Shown in pieces: positions 1 to 6,877 of a stretch of 7,982 bases of DNA (position 1 is its first letter; every line of letters starts with the position of its first letter). The notes beneath the pieces are model-generated. The model searched no databases and was not told where the DNA came from. It saw only the letters and a list, made by a program, of their open reading frames with translations. This DNA comes from Thiobacillus sp. (GTDB lineage: Bacteria > Pseudomonadota > Gammaproteobacteria > Burkholderiales > Thiobacillaceae). Position numbers and translations under genes: made by a program. The stretch is taken from the NCBI GenBank assembly GCA_020217265.1, contig JAIWOS010000199.1, positions 1-7,982 on the forward strand, read 5' to 3'.

Positions 1-1052
1 GCCGTCAGGCCGGCCTCGGCGGCACGGGCCGGCAGCCCGGTGCGGCGCTCGAACAAGGTCAGGTCGAAGCCCGCGTGCAGGCGCAGCGCGTTCATCATGA
101 ACTCGAACACCCGATCCGCCGGCTCCAGCACGCGGATCGACGCGATATGCCGGTCGTCGCCGGCAGTCAGCGCGTCCATGTACGCGCGCGGATGGCGCAC
201 CCGCGCCGCACGCTCGATGCGGTCATGAGCACTGATCTTGGCGTGCGCGCCGGCGCCGATGCCGAGATAGTCGCCGAACGTCCAGTAGTTCAGGTTGTGG
301 CGGCATTCATGGCCGGGGCGCGCGAACGCGGAGGTTTCATAGTGGTGATACCCCGCTTCGCCCATCCGCTCCTCGAGCTGTTGCTGCATGTCGGCAGCCA
401 GGTCGTCATCCGGCAGCGGCGGCGGCTCGGCGGCGAACGGCGTGTTGGGCTCCAACGTCAGGTGGTAAGCCGACAGATGGGTCGGTCCCAACGCCAACGC
501 CAGGTCGAGATCGGCGCGCGCCTGGCCCAGCGTCTGCCCCGGTAGCGCATACATCAGATCCAGGTTGACCTCGTCGAACAGCGCCAGCGCGGTCTCGGCC
601 GCGGTGACGGCCTCGCGCGCATCGTGGATGCGGCCGAGCGCGCGCAGATGCCCCGCATCGAAACTTTGCACGCCGAGCGACAGCCGGTTGACGCCGGCAG
701 CGCGGTAGGCGCGGAAGCGCGCGGCATCGAAGGTTCCGGGATTGGCCTCCAGAGTGATCTCGGCCAGCGGCGACACGCGCAGCAGCATGCGCGCGGTCTG
801 CAACAGCCGGTCGATGCCCTCGGCCGAGAACAGGCTGGGCGTGCCGCCGCCGATGAAGATGCTGCCGACCTCCCGCCCCCATACGCTCGGCAGCACGCCT
901 TCGAGGTCACGCGCGAGCGCGTCCAGATAGCGCGCTTCCGGCAGATCGCCGCGCACTGCGTGAGAATTGAAGTCGCAGTACGGACACTTGCGCACACACC
1001 AGGGCAGGTGCACGTACAGTGCCAACGGCGGTGGCGCCTGCAATTCGCCCAT
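1..1052 (-). CDS. hemW: HemW, radical SAM family heme chaperone (3' end missing)
   Basis: HemW is a cytosolic radical-SAM-fold protein related to coproporphyrinogen dehydrogenase HemN; characterised members bind heme and act as heme chaperones. About 350 residues are visible. The [4Fe-4S]-binding motif CVRKCPYCDF lies at residues 19-28. The Phe after the third Cys is the HemW form; HemN has a further Cys there. GGGTPSL, the SAM-binding glycine motif, is at 68-74, and the conserved segment HNLNYWTFGDYLGIGAGAH is near residue 250. E. coli HemW is 378 residues, so some 30-50 C-terminal residues lie beyond the left edge. I chose the ATG at 1052 because it leaves a short leader before the LALYVHLPWC block, as in E. 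coli, and has a GAGG three bases upstream, which is a rather tight spacing. An in-frame ATG at 1100 would add 16 residues but overlaps the likely promoter. The gene is divergent from the histidine kinase gene. Confidence 0.95.
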   Translation of the reverse strand, partial: MGELQAPPPLALYVHLPWCVRKCPYCDFNSHAVRGDLPEARYLDALARDLEGVLPSVWGREVGSIFIGGGTPSLFSAEGIDRLLQTARMLLRVSPLAEITLEANPGTFDAARFRAYRAAGVNRLSLGVQSFDAGHLRALGRIHDAREAVTAAETALALFDEVNLDLMYALPGQTLGQARADLDLALALGPTHLSAYHLTLEPNTPFAAEPPPLPDDDLAADMQQQLEERMGEAGYHHYETSAFARPGHECRHNLNYWTFGDYLGIGAGAHAKISAHDRIERAARVRHPRAYMDALTAGDDRHIASIRVLEPADRVFEFMMNALRLHAGFDLTLFERRTGLPARAAEAGLT

Positions 1053-1081
1053 ACGCCTCAGGGTGATGCGCGCGACGCTTT

Positions 1082-1087
1082 TATAAT
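1082..1087 (+). promoter_or_regulatory. Candidate -10 element for the histidine kinase unit
   Basis: The plus strand carries a perfect TATAAT here. The bases 16-18 positions upstream (around 1058-1065, TCAGGGTG) do not resemble a -35 box, so an activator or another nearby start could be involved. If used, transcription begins near 1094 and leaves a leader of about 130 bases before the kinase ATG at 1227. It overlaps the candidate hemW -10 on the other strand. Confidence 0.35.
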
Positions 1088-1113
1088 CGGACGGGTTCAT
1101 GGCCGGCGGTCAA
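1084..1113 (-). promoter_or_regulatory. Candidate sigma70-type promoter for hemW
   Basis: Read on the minus strand, TTGACC (1113-1108) is followed 18 bases later by GATTAT (1089-1084). These match the -35 and -10 consensus at 5 of 6 and 4 of 6 positions. Transcription would start near 1077, giving hemW about 25 bases of leader before the ATG at 1052. The upstream alternative ATG at 1100 would then not be on the transcript. This is inferred from base matches only. Confidence 0.4.
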
Positions 1114-1226
1114 GGCATCGCACGGCCATGAAGGCTGGCGAGGCGCCGCGTCGAGACCGCCGCGCCGCATGCGCAAGCGGGGAAGGCTGCCATCCTCCGC
1201 GTCGTTTCACTGTTGCGAGTTGCCCC

Positions 1227-1919
1227 ATGCCCGAATCCGGCGATCGACTGGACATCACCACGTTCCTGCTGTCCGCCATCCATGACATGAAGAACTCCTT
1301 GGGTGTGATGGTCGCGTTCCTGGAAGATGCCCTGGCCGCCGGGGAGCAGGCGGCGCCGGCGCGAGCACGCACCGCCCAGGCCCTGTACGAGGCACAACGT
1401 GTCAACGAGCACCTGATGCAGCTTCTGGCCCTGTACAAGATCGACCAGCGATTCTACCCGTTCGACGCGCGCGAACAGGTGCTGGCCGACCTGGCGCGCG
1501 AGGCCCTGGCACGCGTGCACACGCTGGCCCGATCACGCGGGGTCACGCTGCGCTGTGACTGCGCCGAGGGTGCCATGGGCTGGTTCGATTACGAACTGGT
1601 TTACGGCGTGACCGTGCAGGCTCTGCACAATGCGCTACGCTACGCGCGTAGCCAGGTGTTGCTGCATGCGCACGCCGACGCCGACGGGAGCGTGGAGATC
1701 CGCATCGAGGATGACGGTCCCGGGTTCCCTGACTTCCTGCTCGAGCGCGACGCACCCGGTCCGCTCGCCATCCGGCACGATACCGGCAATACCGGCCTGG
1801 GACTGTATTTCGCCCGCGTGGTCGCGCACCTGCATGGCAGCGGAACGCGGCGCGGCACGATCCATCTGAGCAATGGCGGCACGCTAGGCGGCGGCCGTTT
1901 GGTGCTGCGTCTGCCATGA
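1227..1919 (+). CDS. Small soluble sensor histidine kinase, no visible sensor domain
   Basis: This 230-residue protein is predicted to autophosphorylate on His using ATP and pass the phosphate to the response regulator encoded next to it. The H-box SAIHDMKNSLG places the phospho-accepting His at residue 19. The ATPase domain has an N-box (HNALRYA, Asn135), a G1 box (EDDGPGF, 161-167) and a G2 box (TGNTGLGLYFA, 186-196). The order is HisKA-like dimerisation helices (about 10-75), then HATPase_c (about 115-230). No membrane segment, PAS, GAF or HAMP domain is visible, so the signal probably comes through a partner protein. An in-frame ATG at 1128 would add 33 Arg-rich residues. I rejected it because that stretch has about 59% G/C at third codon positions, which looks low for this GC-rich gene. 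The start at 1227 has only a weak ribosome-binding site. The stop overlaps the next start as ATGA, which argues for coupled translation. The biological role is unknown. Confidence 0.88.
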   Translation: MPESGDRLDITTFLLSAIHDMKNSLGVMVAFLEDALAAGEQAAPARARTAQALYEAQRVNEHLMQLLALYKIDQRFYPFDAREQVLADLAREALARVHTLARSRGVTLRCDCAEGAMGWFDYELVYGVTVQALHNALRYARSQVLLHAHADADGSVEIRIEDDGPGFPDFLLERDAPGPLAIRHDTGNTGLGLYFARVVAHLHGSGTRRGTIHLSNGGTLGGGRLVLRLP

Positions 1920-3553
1920 ATGGCTCCATCGGCGCACGCCCCGATCTCTCGGCACATGCCTTTCTGGTCGTGGAGGACTTCGAAGGGATGCGCGCCATCC
2001 TGCGCGACATGCTGGCGCGCGCCGGCGCCACGCGTATCGTGTTCGCAGCGGATGCCGCGGCCGCGCTGGTCCAGATGGAACGTCAGTATTTCGACGTCGT
2101 GCTATGCGACCTGCATCTGGGACGGGGACGCAACGGCCAGGAGCTGCTGGAGGAGGCGCGACAGCGGCGCGTGCTGCCGCCGCACACGGTCTGGCTGATG
2201 GTGAGCGCGGAGAAGACCGCCGAGATGGTGGCCGGCACGGTCGAGGCCCGTCCCGACGACTACCTGATCAAACCGCTGACCGAGACGCTGTTGTACACCC
2301 GCCTGGCGCGTCAGATGGAGAAGAAGCGCCTGTTGGCACCGATCGAACAGGCCATGCGCGCGGGCGAACCGTTGAAGGCGCAACGCCTGATCGACGCCGC
2401 CCTGGAAAGCGCAAGCACGCACACCTGGGAGCTGAAACGTCTGCGCGCGGATGTTGCCTGGCACAGCGGCGACGACGAGCGTGCACGGGCGATCTACGAG
2501 GAGGTGCTGGCCCGACGCGACGTCCCCTGGGCGCAGCTCGGACTGGCGCGCATCGATGTCCGCCACGGCGACTACGCGACAGCGCGCGCCCGTCTGCAAC
2601 AGCTCACCGCTGGCAGCCGCGCCTACCTCGAGGCGCACGACTGCCTGGCCAGCGTGCTCGAACGCCTGGGAGATCTCGCCGGCGCGCAGGAGATTCTGCG
2701 TCAAGCGCTGAACATTTCGCCGCGCGCACCGCATCGCCTCACGCACCTGGGCGAAGTGGCCTTCCGCCGCGGCGACCTGGACACCGCCGCCAACGCGCTG
2801 CGCCGCGGCATCGAACTGGCGCGCGGCACGCCGGCGCAGGACAGTCAGCGCTACCTGACGCTGGTGCGCGTGCAGTTGGCCGGCGGCGACCGGGAAGCCG
2901 CAATGGCCACACTGAGTCAGCTCGCGCGCGATCACAAGGACCAGGCCGACGTGCGCCTGGTGGCGCGCGCGATGGAAATCCCGCTGCGCATGCGCAGCGG
3001 GGAAACCACCGTTGCCTGGGCCCTGGCACAGGAGCTGGCGCCCCGACTACGTGCCGGAGCGGCCGTGCTGCCGACGGAAGTGGCGTTCGATCTGGCCGGA
3101 CCGCTGCTCGAACTGGGCGACACGGAAACGGCGGCGGCGCTGATGAGCGCGGTGGTCGGCAATCACCATGAACATCCCGAGTACCCGGAACGCATCGAGG
3201 CCCTGTACGCCCGTGCCGGGCTGGCCGAGGAAGGGCGGGCGCTGGTGGCTCGCGCCGCGCGCGAGGCCATCGAAATCATGGACCGCGGCGTGCGTCTGTT
3301 CCACGCCGGCAAGCTCACCGAAGCGGTGGCGACCACGCGCGCGTCCCTGGCGCGCATGCCCGACAATGCCCGCCTGCTGCTCAACCATGCCTTTCTGCTG
3401 ATCGCGGGCATGGAACGTCATGGCCACGACGCGGCCGACGCGCAGGAAGCGCGCACTTGCATCGAACGCGCACGCCGCCTCAAACCGGAGGACCGGCGCG
3501 CCGGCGAGTTGCTGGCGCGCATGGAAGTGATCGGCCACGATTTCGTGGCGTGA
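1916..3553 (+). CDS. Response regulator with long TPR-like C-terminal region
   Basis: This 545-residue protein joins a CheY-like receiver domain (about 14-135) to a long helical repeat region (about 140-540). The receiver looks active: acidic pocket E20/D21, phospho-accepting D65 in VVLCDLHLG, S97 in the LMVSA strand, Y116 and the conserved K119 in DDYLIKP. The rest is rich in Ala, Leu and Arg and shows TPR-style helical pairs, for example LGDLAGAQEILRQAL near 250 and AFRRGDLDTAANALRRGI near 285. TPR regions are normally protein-binding surfaces. I see no helix-turn-helix, GGDEF, EAL or other enzymatic output, so phosphorylation probably alters partner binding rather than promoter binding. 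The histidine kinase ahead of it, with overlapping stop and start, is its likely phosphodonor. REC-TPR proteins are annotated in many proteobacteria but I cannot assign a pathway. The gene ends 13 bases from the convergent rdgB. Confidence 0.9.
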   Translation: MNGSIGARPDLSAHAFLVVEDFEGMRAILRDMLARAGATRIVFAADAAAALVQMERQYFDVVLCDLHLGRGRNGQELLEEARQRRVLPPHTVWLMVSAEKTAEMVAGTVEARPDDYLIKPLTETLLYTRLARQMEKKRLLAPIEQAMRAGEPLKAQRLIDAALESASTHTWELKRLRADVAWHSGDDERARAIYEEVLARRDVPWAQLGLARIDVRHGDYATARARLQQLTAGSRAYLEAHDCLASVLERLGDLAGAQEILRQALNISPRAPHRLTHLGEVAFRRGDLDTAANALRRGIELARGTPAQDSQRYLTLVRVQLAGGDREAAMATLSQLARDHKDQADVRLVARAMEIPLRMRSGETTVAWALAQELAPRLRAGAAVLPTEVAFDLAGPLLELGDTETAAALMSAVVGNHHEHPEYPERIEALYARAGLAEEGRALVARAAREAIEIMDRGVRLFHAGKLTEAVATTRASLARMPDNARLLLNHAFLLIAGMERHGHDAADAQEARTCIERARRLKPEDRRAGELLARMEVIGHDFVA

Positions 3554-3566
3554 ACTGCGTTCCGGC

Positions 3567-4157
3567 TCAACCGCCGGCGCGCAACTTCTCCGCCAGCGCG
3601 CGCAGCGCCTGGCCGCGATGGCTGACGGCGTTCTTGTCTTCCATGCGCATTTCCGCTCCGGTCAGACCGAATTCGGGCACCCAGAAATGGGGATCGTAGC
3701 CGAAGCCGCCGTCGCCCCGCGGCGCGTCGATGATCTCTCCGTGCCATACGCCTTCGGCGATGATCGGCTGCGGGTCGTCGGCATGGCGCAGGTAGACCAT
3801 CACACAGTAGTAATGCGCGCGCCGGTTGGCGATGCCGCTCAGCGCCGCGATCAGCTTCTCGTTGTTACGCGCATCGGACTTGGGCTCGCCGGCGTAGCGC
3901 GCGGAATAGACCCCCGGCGCGCCGTTGAGGGCATCGACACAGATGCCGGAGTCGTCCGCCAGAGCCGGCAGGCCGGTATGGGCGGCGGCGTTGCGCGCTT
4001 TGACGATGCAGTTCTCGATGAAGGTGACATGCGGCTCGGGGCAGTCGGGCACGCCGTAGGCATCCTGCGGCATCGCCTCGATGCCGAGCGGCTGCAGAAT
4101 GCGCGCGATCTCGCGCAGCTTGCCGGGATTGCCGGAGGCAATGACGATCTGCTTCAT
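3567..4157 (-). CDS. rdgB: RdgB/HAM1 family non-canonical purine NTP pyrophosphatase
   Basis: RdgB hydrolyses ITP, dITP and XTP to the monophosphate and pyrophosphate, keeping deaminated purines out of DNA and RNA. The 196-residue product matches the usual length (197 in E. coli). Visible family motifs are [10 protein letters not shown] at 8-17 (nucleotide-binding Asn and Lys), [23 protein letters not shown] with the catalytic acidic pair, [21 protein letters not shown] and the C-terminal [10 protein letters not shown]. The ATG at 4157 overlaps the rph stop in an ATGA, and a GGAG lies eight bases upstream inside rph, so translation is likely coupled to rph. The gene is the last of the minus-strand run that begins with the Ser/Thr kinase and meets the response regulator gene tail to tail. 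Confidence 0.97.
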   Translation of the reverse strand: MKQIVIASGNPGKLREIARILQPLGIEAMPQDAYGVPDCPEPHVTFIENCIVKARNAAAHTGLPALADDSGICVDALNGAPGVYSARYAGEPKSDARNNEKLIAALSGIANRRAHYYCVMVYLRHADDPQPIIAEGVWHGEIIDAPRGDGGFGYDPHFWVPEFGLTGAEMRMEDKNAVSHRGQALRALAEKLRAGG

Positions 4158-4888
4158 GCGGTTTGCTCCAAAGCCGCGCGCTGCACCGCCATCCATGCGG
4201 CGATGCCCTGTTCCGCCAGATCCAGCATGGCGTTGAACTGCGCGCGGGTGAAAGGTGCGCCCTCGGCCGTGCCCTGGACCTCGATGAGGCCGTGCTTGCC
4301 CAGCATCACCACGTTCATGTCGGTGTCGCAGTCCACGTCCTCGGCGTAATCGAGATCGAGCACCGGCATGCCCCGCCAGATGCCGACCGAAATGGCCGCC
4401 ACCTGATCGCGCACCACGCTGGCCGGCAGCTTGCCCTCGCGCACCAGCCACTCGACGGCATCGTGCACCGCGACCCAGGCGCCGGTGATGCTGGCGGTGC
4501 GGGTGCCGCCATCGGCCTGCAGCACGTCGCAATCGATGTGCAGGGTGCGCTCGCCCAGCTTGTCGAGATCCACCGCCGCGCGCAGCGCACGGCCGATCAG
4601 TCGCTGAATCTCCTGGGTGCGGCCGGTCTGCCTGCCGCGCGCCGCCTCGCGCTCGCCGCGCGTATGGGTGGCGCGCGGCAGCATGCCGTATTCGGCGGTG
4701 AGCCAGCCGGCGCCGCTGCCGCGCACGTGCGGCGGCACTTTCTCCAGCACGCTGGCGGTACACAATACGCGGGTGTCGCCGCATTCCGTCAACACGCTGC
4801 CCTCGGCGTGCTTGGTGTAGCGTCGGCTCAGACGCAAGGGGCGCGCCTGAGCCGGCGTGCGGCCCGAGGCGCGGGATGTTTCGGTCAT
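4154..4888 (-). CDS. rph: RNase PH, phosphate-dependent tRNA 3' exoribonuclease
   Basis: RNase PH trims the 3' ends of tRNA precursors and other RNAs by phosphorolysis, releasing nucleoside diphosphates, and acts as a hexameric ring in the cytosol. The 244-residue product follows E. coli Rph nearly block for block: [59 protein letters not shown], then [20 protein letters not shown], which holds the phosphate- and metal-site residues, and TDMNVVM followed by [14 protein letters not shown]. The reading frame stays open to 4939, but the ATG at 4888 matches the family start and has a good ribosome-binding site, AGAGGA, five bases upstream. A 47-base gap separates it from the PP2C gene, and its stop overlaps the rdgB start. 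It looks intact, unlike the frameshifted rph of E. coli K-12. Confidence 0.97.
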   Translation of the reverse strand: MTETSRASGRTPAQARPLRLSRRYTKHAEGSVLTECGDTRVLCTASVLEKVPPHVRGSGAGWLTAEYGMLPRATHTRGEREAARGRQTGRTQEIQRLIGRALRAAVDLDKLGERTLHIDCDVLQADGGTRTASITGAWVAVHDAVEWLVREGKLPASVVRDQVAAISVGIWRGMPVLDLDYAEDVDCDTDMNVVMLGKHGLIEVQGTAEGAPFTRAQFNAMLDLAEQGIAAWMAVQRAALEQTA

Positions 4889-4893
4889 GACTG

Positions 4894-4899
4894 TCCTCT
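4894..4899 (-). promoter_or_regulatory. Ribosome-binding site of rph
   Basis: AGAGGA on the minus strand, five bases before the ATG at 4888. It decides against the longer in-frame start at 4939, which would add 17 residues not typical of RNase PH. Confidence 0.7.
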
Positions 4900-4935
4900 C
4901 GTCGTCGATGTCTGGCGATGCCCTTGGGCGCCGCG

Positions 4936-5850
4936 TCAAGGCTTGTTGCCGTACTTGTCCAGGGCTGCCCTGATCTCGGCCACGGCCCGGTCGATGTCGC
5001 TGTCGGTCGCGACATCGTCCTGCCGGCCCTTCGCACCAAGGCGGCGCAGCTGCGTGGTGAAACCGTCCAGGCCGAGGTCGTCGCCCAGCACCAGCTCATC
5101 CTGATCGAAACGCTCCTCGCCGAAGCGCAGGGCCACCACCGACAGGTTGTCGCCATACTGCCCGGCGCGGAATTCGGCGTGATCCATCATGTGCTTGACC
5201 GCCCGCTCCAACGGATACGCCCGCAGGGTGGACAACATTTCCGCCGGCGTCAGCTCCGGCCACAGGCCATCCGTGCAGAGCAGCAACACGTCGCCTTCCT
5301 GCAATTTGACGGGCTGCTCCAGATCGATGTCCGGCAACATGTAACCGCCAACGGAGTTGTACAGCTTGTTGCGGTCGGGATGCACCCCCATGTGCTCCTC
5401 GGCGAGCATCCCCTCATCCACCAGCTGCTGCACCGCGGAATGGTCGCGCGTGCGCGAGAGCAGCACGCGCCGGCTGAAATGATAGAGGCGTGAATCGCCG
5501 ACGTGCGCCCAGCAGGCCATGCCGCGCTGCACCACGCAGGCCACGCAGGTGGTACGCGGCGGATCCGGCATGCGTTTGCGCATGGCGTACTCGTTGATCG
5601 CATCGTGCGCGGCATAGATGCCGTCCAACAGGAAGGCGCCGAGATCGTTCAGGGTCGGCTTGGCGCGTGATTGGAACAGCCCGGTGATGACCTGGACGGT
5701 AAGCTGCGATGCCACGTCGCCCTGGTTGTGGCCGCCCATGCCGTCACACAGCACCATCAGCAAGGCTTCCGAAGTGTAGGCGTAAGCCACACGATCCTCG
5801 TTGTAAGGTCTGCCTCCCTTGCGGCTGGCCTGATAGACCACGTATTTCAT
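4936..5850 (-). CDS. PP2C-family (PPM) Ser/Thr protein phosphatase
   Basis: This 304-residue protein is a metal-dependent phosphatase expected to remove phosphate from Ser/Thr residues, probably reversing the kinase encoded just upstream. PP2C motifs appear in order: RPYNEDR (metal ligand Asp19), [15 protein letters not shown] (Asp36, Gly37), [19 protein letters not shown] (Asp119), [28 protein letters not shown] (Asp194) and GDNLSVVAL (Asp234, Asn235). All the metal-binding acids I can place are present, so it should be active. No signal peptide or membrane helix is visible. After the catalytic core (to about 242) comes a charged tail of about 60 residues, richly acidic at first and ending in a predicted helix. 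The start overlaps the kinase stop as ATGA, making this a coupled kinase-phosphatase pair. The substrates are unknown. Confidence 0.94.
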   Translation of the reverse strand: MKYVVYQASRKGGRPYNEDRVAYAYTSEALLMVLCDGMGGHNQGDVASQLTVQVITGLFQSRAKPTLNDLGAFLLDGIYAAHDAINEYAMRKRMPDPPRTTCVACVVQRGMACWAHVGDSRLYHFSRRVLLSRTRDHSAVQQLVDEGMLAEEHMGVHPDRNKLYNSVGGYMLPDIDLEQPVKLQEGDVLLLCTDGLWPELTPAEMLSTLRAYPLERAVKHMMDHAEFRAGQYGDNLSVVALRFGEERFDQDELVLGDDLGLDGFTTQLRRLGAKGRQDDVATDSDIDRAVAEIRAALDKYGNKP

Positions 5851-6788
5851 AATTCCCGCGTGAGCCTTTCCTTGATCAGGGCGAACAGTGTCGGCTTCTG
5901 CGTGCGTGCGGCCTCGGCCATGCCGATCAGTCGTTTTTGCACGGAGAACACGCTCTGCGGACGTTCGGTGTAGTTCAGTCGCAGCATCGAGTCGACCAGT
6001 TCCAGCAAACCGGGCGAGTACAGGCCGGCATGGCTCTTGCCGACCGGTGTCAGCTTTTCCTTCACCACGCGCTCATTCGCCGGTGGCGGCGGTACCTTGG
6101 TGATACAGGCATACATGCTGGCGCCGACGCTGTACAAATCGGTCCACGGCCCCAGCCGCTCGCGCTGGTTGTACTGCTCGGGCGCGGCGAAACCGGGTGT
6201 ATACATCGGCGAGGCCGCGGTCAGGTCGTGCTGCAAGGCGTGGCGCGCCGCGCCGAAGTCGATCAACACCGGTGTGGCATCGGCGCGGATGTAGATGTTG
6301 GACGGCTTGATGTCGAGATGCAGGATCTTGTGCGCATGCACTTCTCGCAAGCCGTTGAGCAACTGGATGAACACGCCGCGCAGAAAAGTTTCGCGCATGG
6401 GTTCCTTGAGGCCGACGATGTGGCGTTGCAGGGTCTTGCCCTGCTCGTACTTCATGACCATGTAGACGGTGTCGTTGGCGCGGAAGAAGTTCAGCACGCG
6501 CACGACGTTGGGATGACGGATGCCGGCGAGCGCGCGGCCTTCCTCGAAGAAGCATTTCATGCCGTAGCGGAACGAAGCCTCCTTGTCGGCGGAAAGCGGC
6601 TGCACCGTACCGGTTTCGCCACGCTTGACCACGCCACCGGGCAGATACTCCTTGATCGCCACCGGCTGACCGTCGATGTCGAACGCCAGATAGACCATGG
6701 AGAAACCGCCACCACCGATGCGCCGGTCGATGACATACTCGCCCAAGCGGTAGCCGTGCGCCAACGGCTCGCTCAATTGAGCGGCCAT
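5847..6788 (-). CDS. Hanks-type Ser/Thr protein kinase, soluble
   Basis: This 313-residue protein is a bacterial eukaryotic-like Ser/Thr kinase. Visible elements are the glycine loop IGGGGFSMVY (24-33), the ATP-anchoring Lys46 in PVAIKEYLP, the likely helix C acid in FFEEGRAL (82-83), the catalytic loop HLDIKPSNIYI (Asp159, Lys161, Asn164), the metal-binding LIDFGAAR (Asp177) and the FAAPEQY motif. The kinase domain (about 18-290) fills nearly the whole protein. There is no transmembrane segment and no PASTA or other sensor domain, so it should be cytosolic. The catalytic loop reads HLD rather than HRD. The ATG at 6788 is the only plausible start and has no clear ribosome-binding site. The PP2C gene follows with an ATGA overlap, and rph and rdgB lie downstream on the same strand. 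Substrates cannot be read from the sequence. Confidence 0.94.
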   Translation of the reverse strand: MAAQLSEPLAHGYRLGEYVIDRRIGGGGFSMVYLAFDIDGQPVAIKEYLPGGVVKRGETGTVQPLSADKEASFRYGMKCFFEEGRALAGIRHPNVVRVLNFFRANDTVYMVMKYEQGKTLQRHIVGLKEPMRETFLRGVFIQLLNGLREVHAHKILHLDIKPSNIYIRADATPVLIDFGAARHALQHDLTAASPMYTPGFAAPEQYNQRERLGPWTDLYSVGASMYACITKVPPPPANERVVKEKLTPVGKSHAGLYSPGLLELVDSMLRLNYTERPQSVFSVQKRLIGMAEAARTQKPTLFALIKERLTREL

Positions 6789-6806
6789 GATTGTAGAAGG
6801 TAAGAT
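6777..6806 (+). promoter_or_regulatory. Candidate sigma70-type promoter for yicC-gmk
   Basis: TTGAGC (6777-6782) and TAAGAT (6801-6806) are separated by 18 bases and each match consensus at four positions. Transcription would begin near 6813. The -35 box lies within the first codons of the divergent Ser/Thr kinase gene. This is inferred from sequence only, in the 89-base region between two divergent genes. Confidence 0.35.
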
Positions 6807-6866
6807 GACGCATCGCGCATAGGCCGTGAAGGATAACCAAGATCGTGTCCGCCATGAAGGAATACC

Positions 6867-6873
6867 GAGAGGA
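6867..6873 (+). promoter_or_regulatory. Ribosome-binding site deciding the yicC start
   Basis: GAGAGGA lies four bases before a TTG codon at 6878. The same GAGAGGA string precedes rph. It supports TTG as the yicC start over the in-frame GTG at 6845 and ATG at 6854, and it lies too far upstream of the ATG at 6887. Confidence 0.55.
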
Positions 6874-6877
6874 AAGC

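Noticed and set aside
75..545. Long open frame antisense to hemW.
   Set aside because: It overlaps conserved HemW coding sequence and its Arg/Ala/Val-rich translation shows no motif. Such frames are common opposite GC-rich genes.
1050..1100. Alternative hemW start at the ATG at 1100.
   Set aside because: It lacks a ribosome-binding site, sits upstream of the likely transcription start, and gives a leader longer than in E. coli HemW. It cannot be fully excluded, because the GAGG for 1052 is closely spaced.
1128..1226. In-frame upstream ATG at 1128 giving the histidine kinase 33 more residues.
   Set aside because: The added stretch is Arg-rich with no family resemblance, its third-position G/C is only about 59%, and no well-spaced ribosome-binding site precedes it.
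2104..3171. A 355-codon frame on the same strand as the response regulator, and a 277-codon frame opposite it (2102-2935).
   Set aside because: Both lie inside the regulator gene, whose receiver and TPR-like protein is well supported. The alternative translations are Arg/Gly/Ala-rich without motifs.
3562..3577. Inverted repeat CCGGC / GCCGG with a six-base loop at the response regulator-rdgB junction, a possible terminator.
   Set aside because: The stem is only five pairs, it overlaps the rdgB stop codon, and neither strand has a T tract after it. GC-rich DNA gives such pairs by chance.
4163..5104. A 313-codon frame antisense to rph and the PP2C gene.
   Set aside because: His-, Ala- and Gly-rich low-complexity translation opposite two confidently identified genes; a shadow frame.
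3567..5156. A 529-codon open frame on the minus strand that would fuse an extension to RdgB.
   Set aside because: Its upstream two thirds run out of frame through rph and the end of the PP2C gene, both clearly real; only the RdgB part is coding.
6790..6795. TACAAT on the minus strand, a possible -10 box for the Ser/Thr kinase gene.
   Set aside because: It lies two bases before the ATG, so transcription would start inside the gene, and no -35 match is found 16-18 bases upstream.
5937..6803. A 288-codon frame antisense to the Ser/Thr kinase gene.
   Set aside because: It mirrors the kinase coding region and has no recognisable domain.
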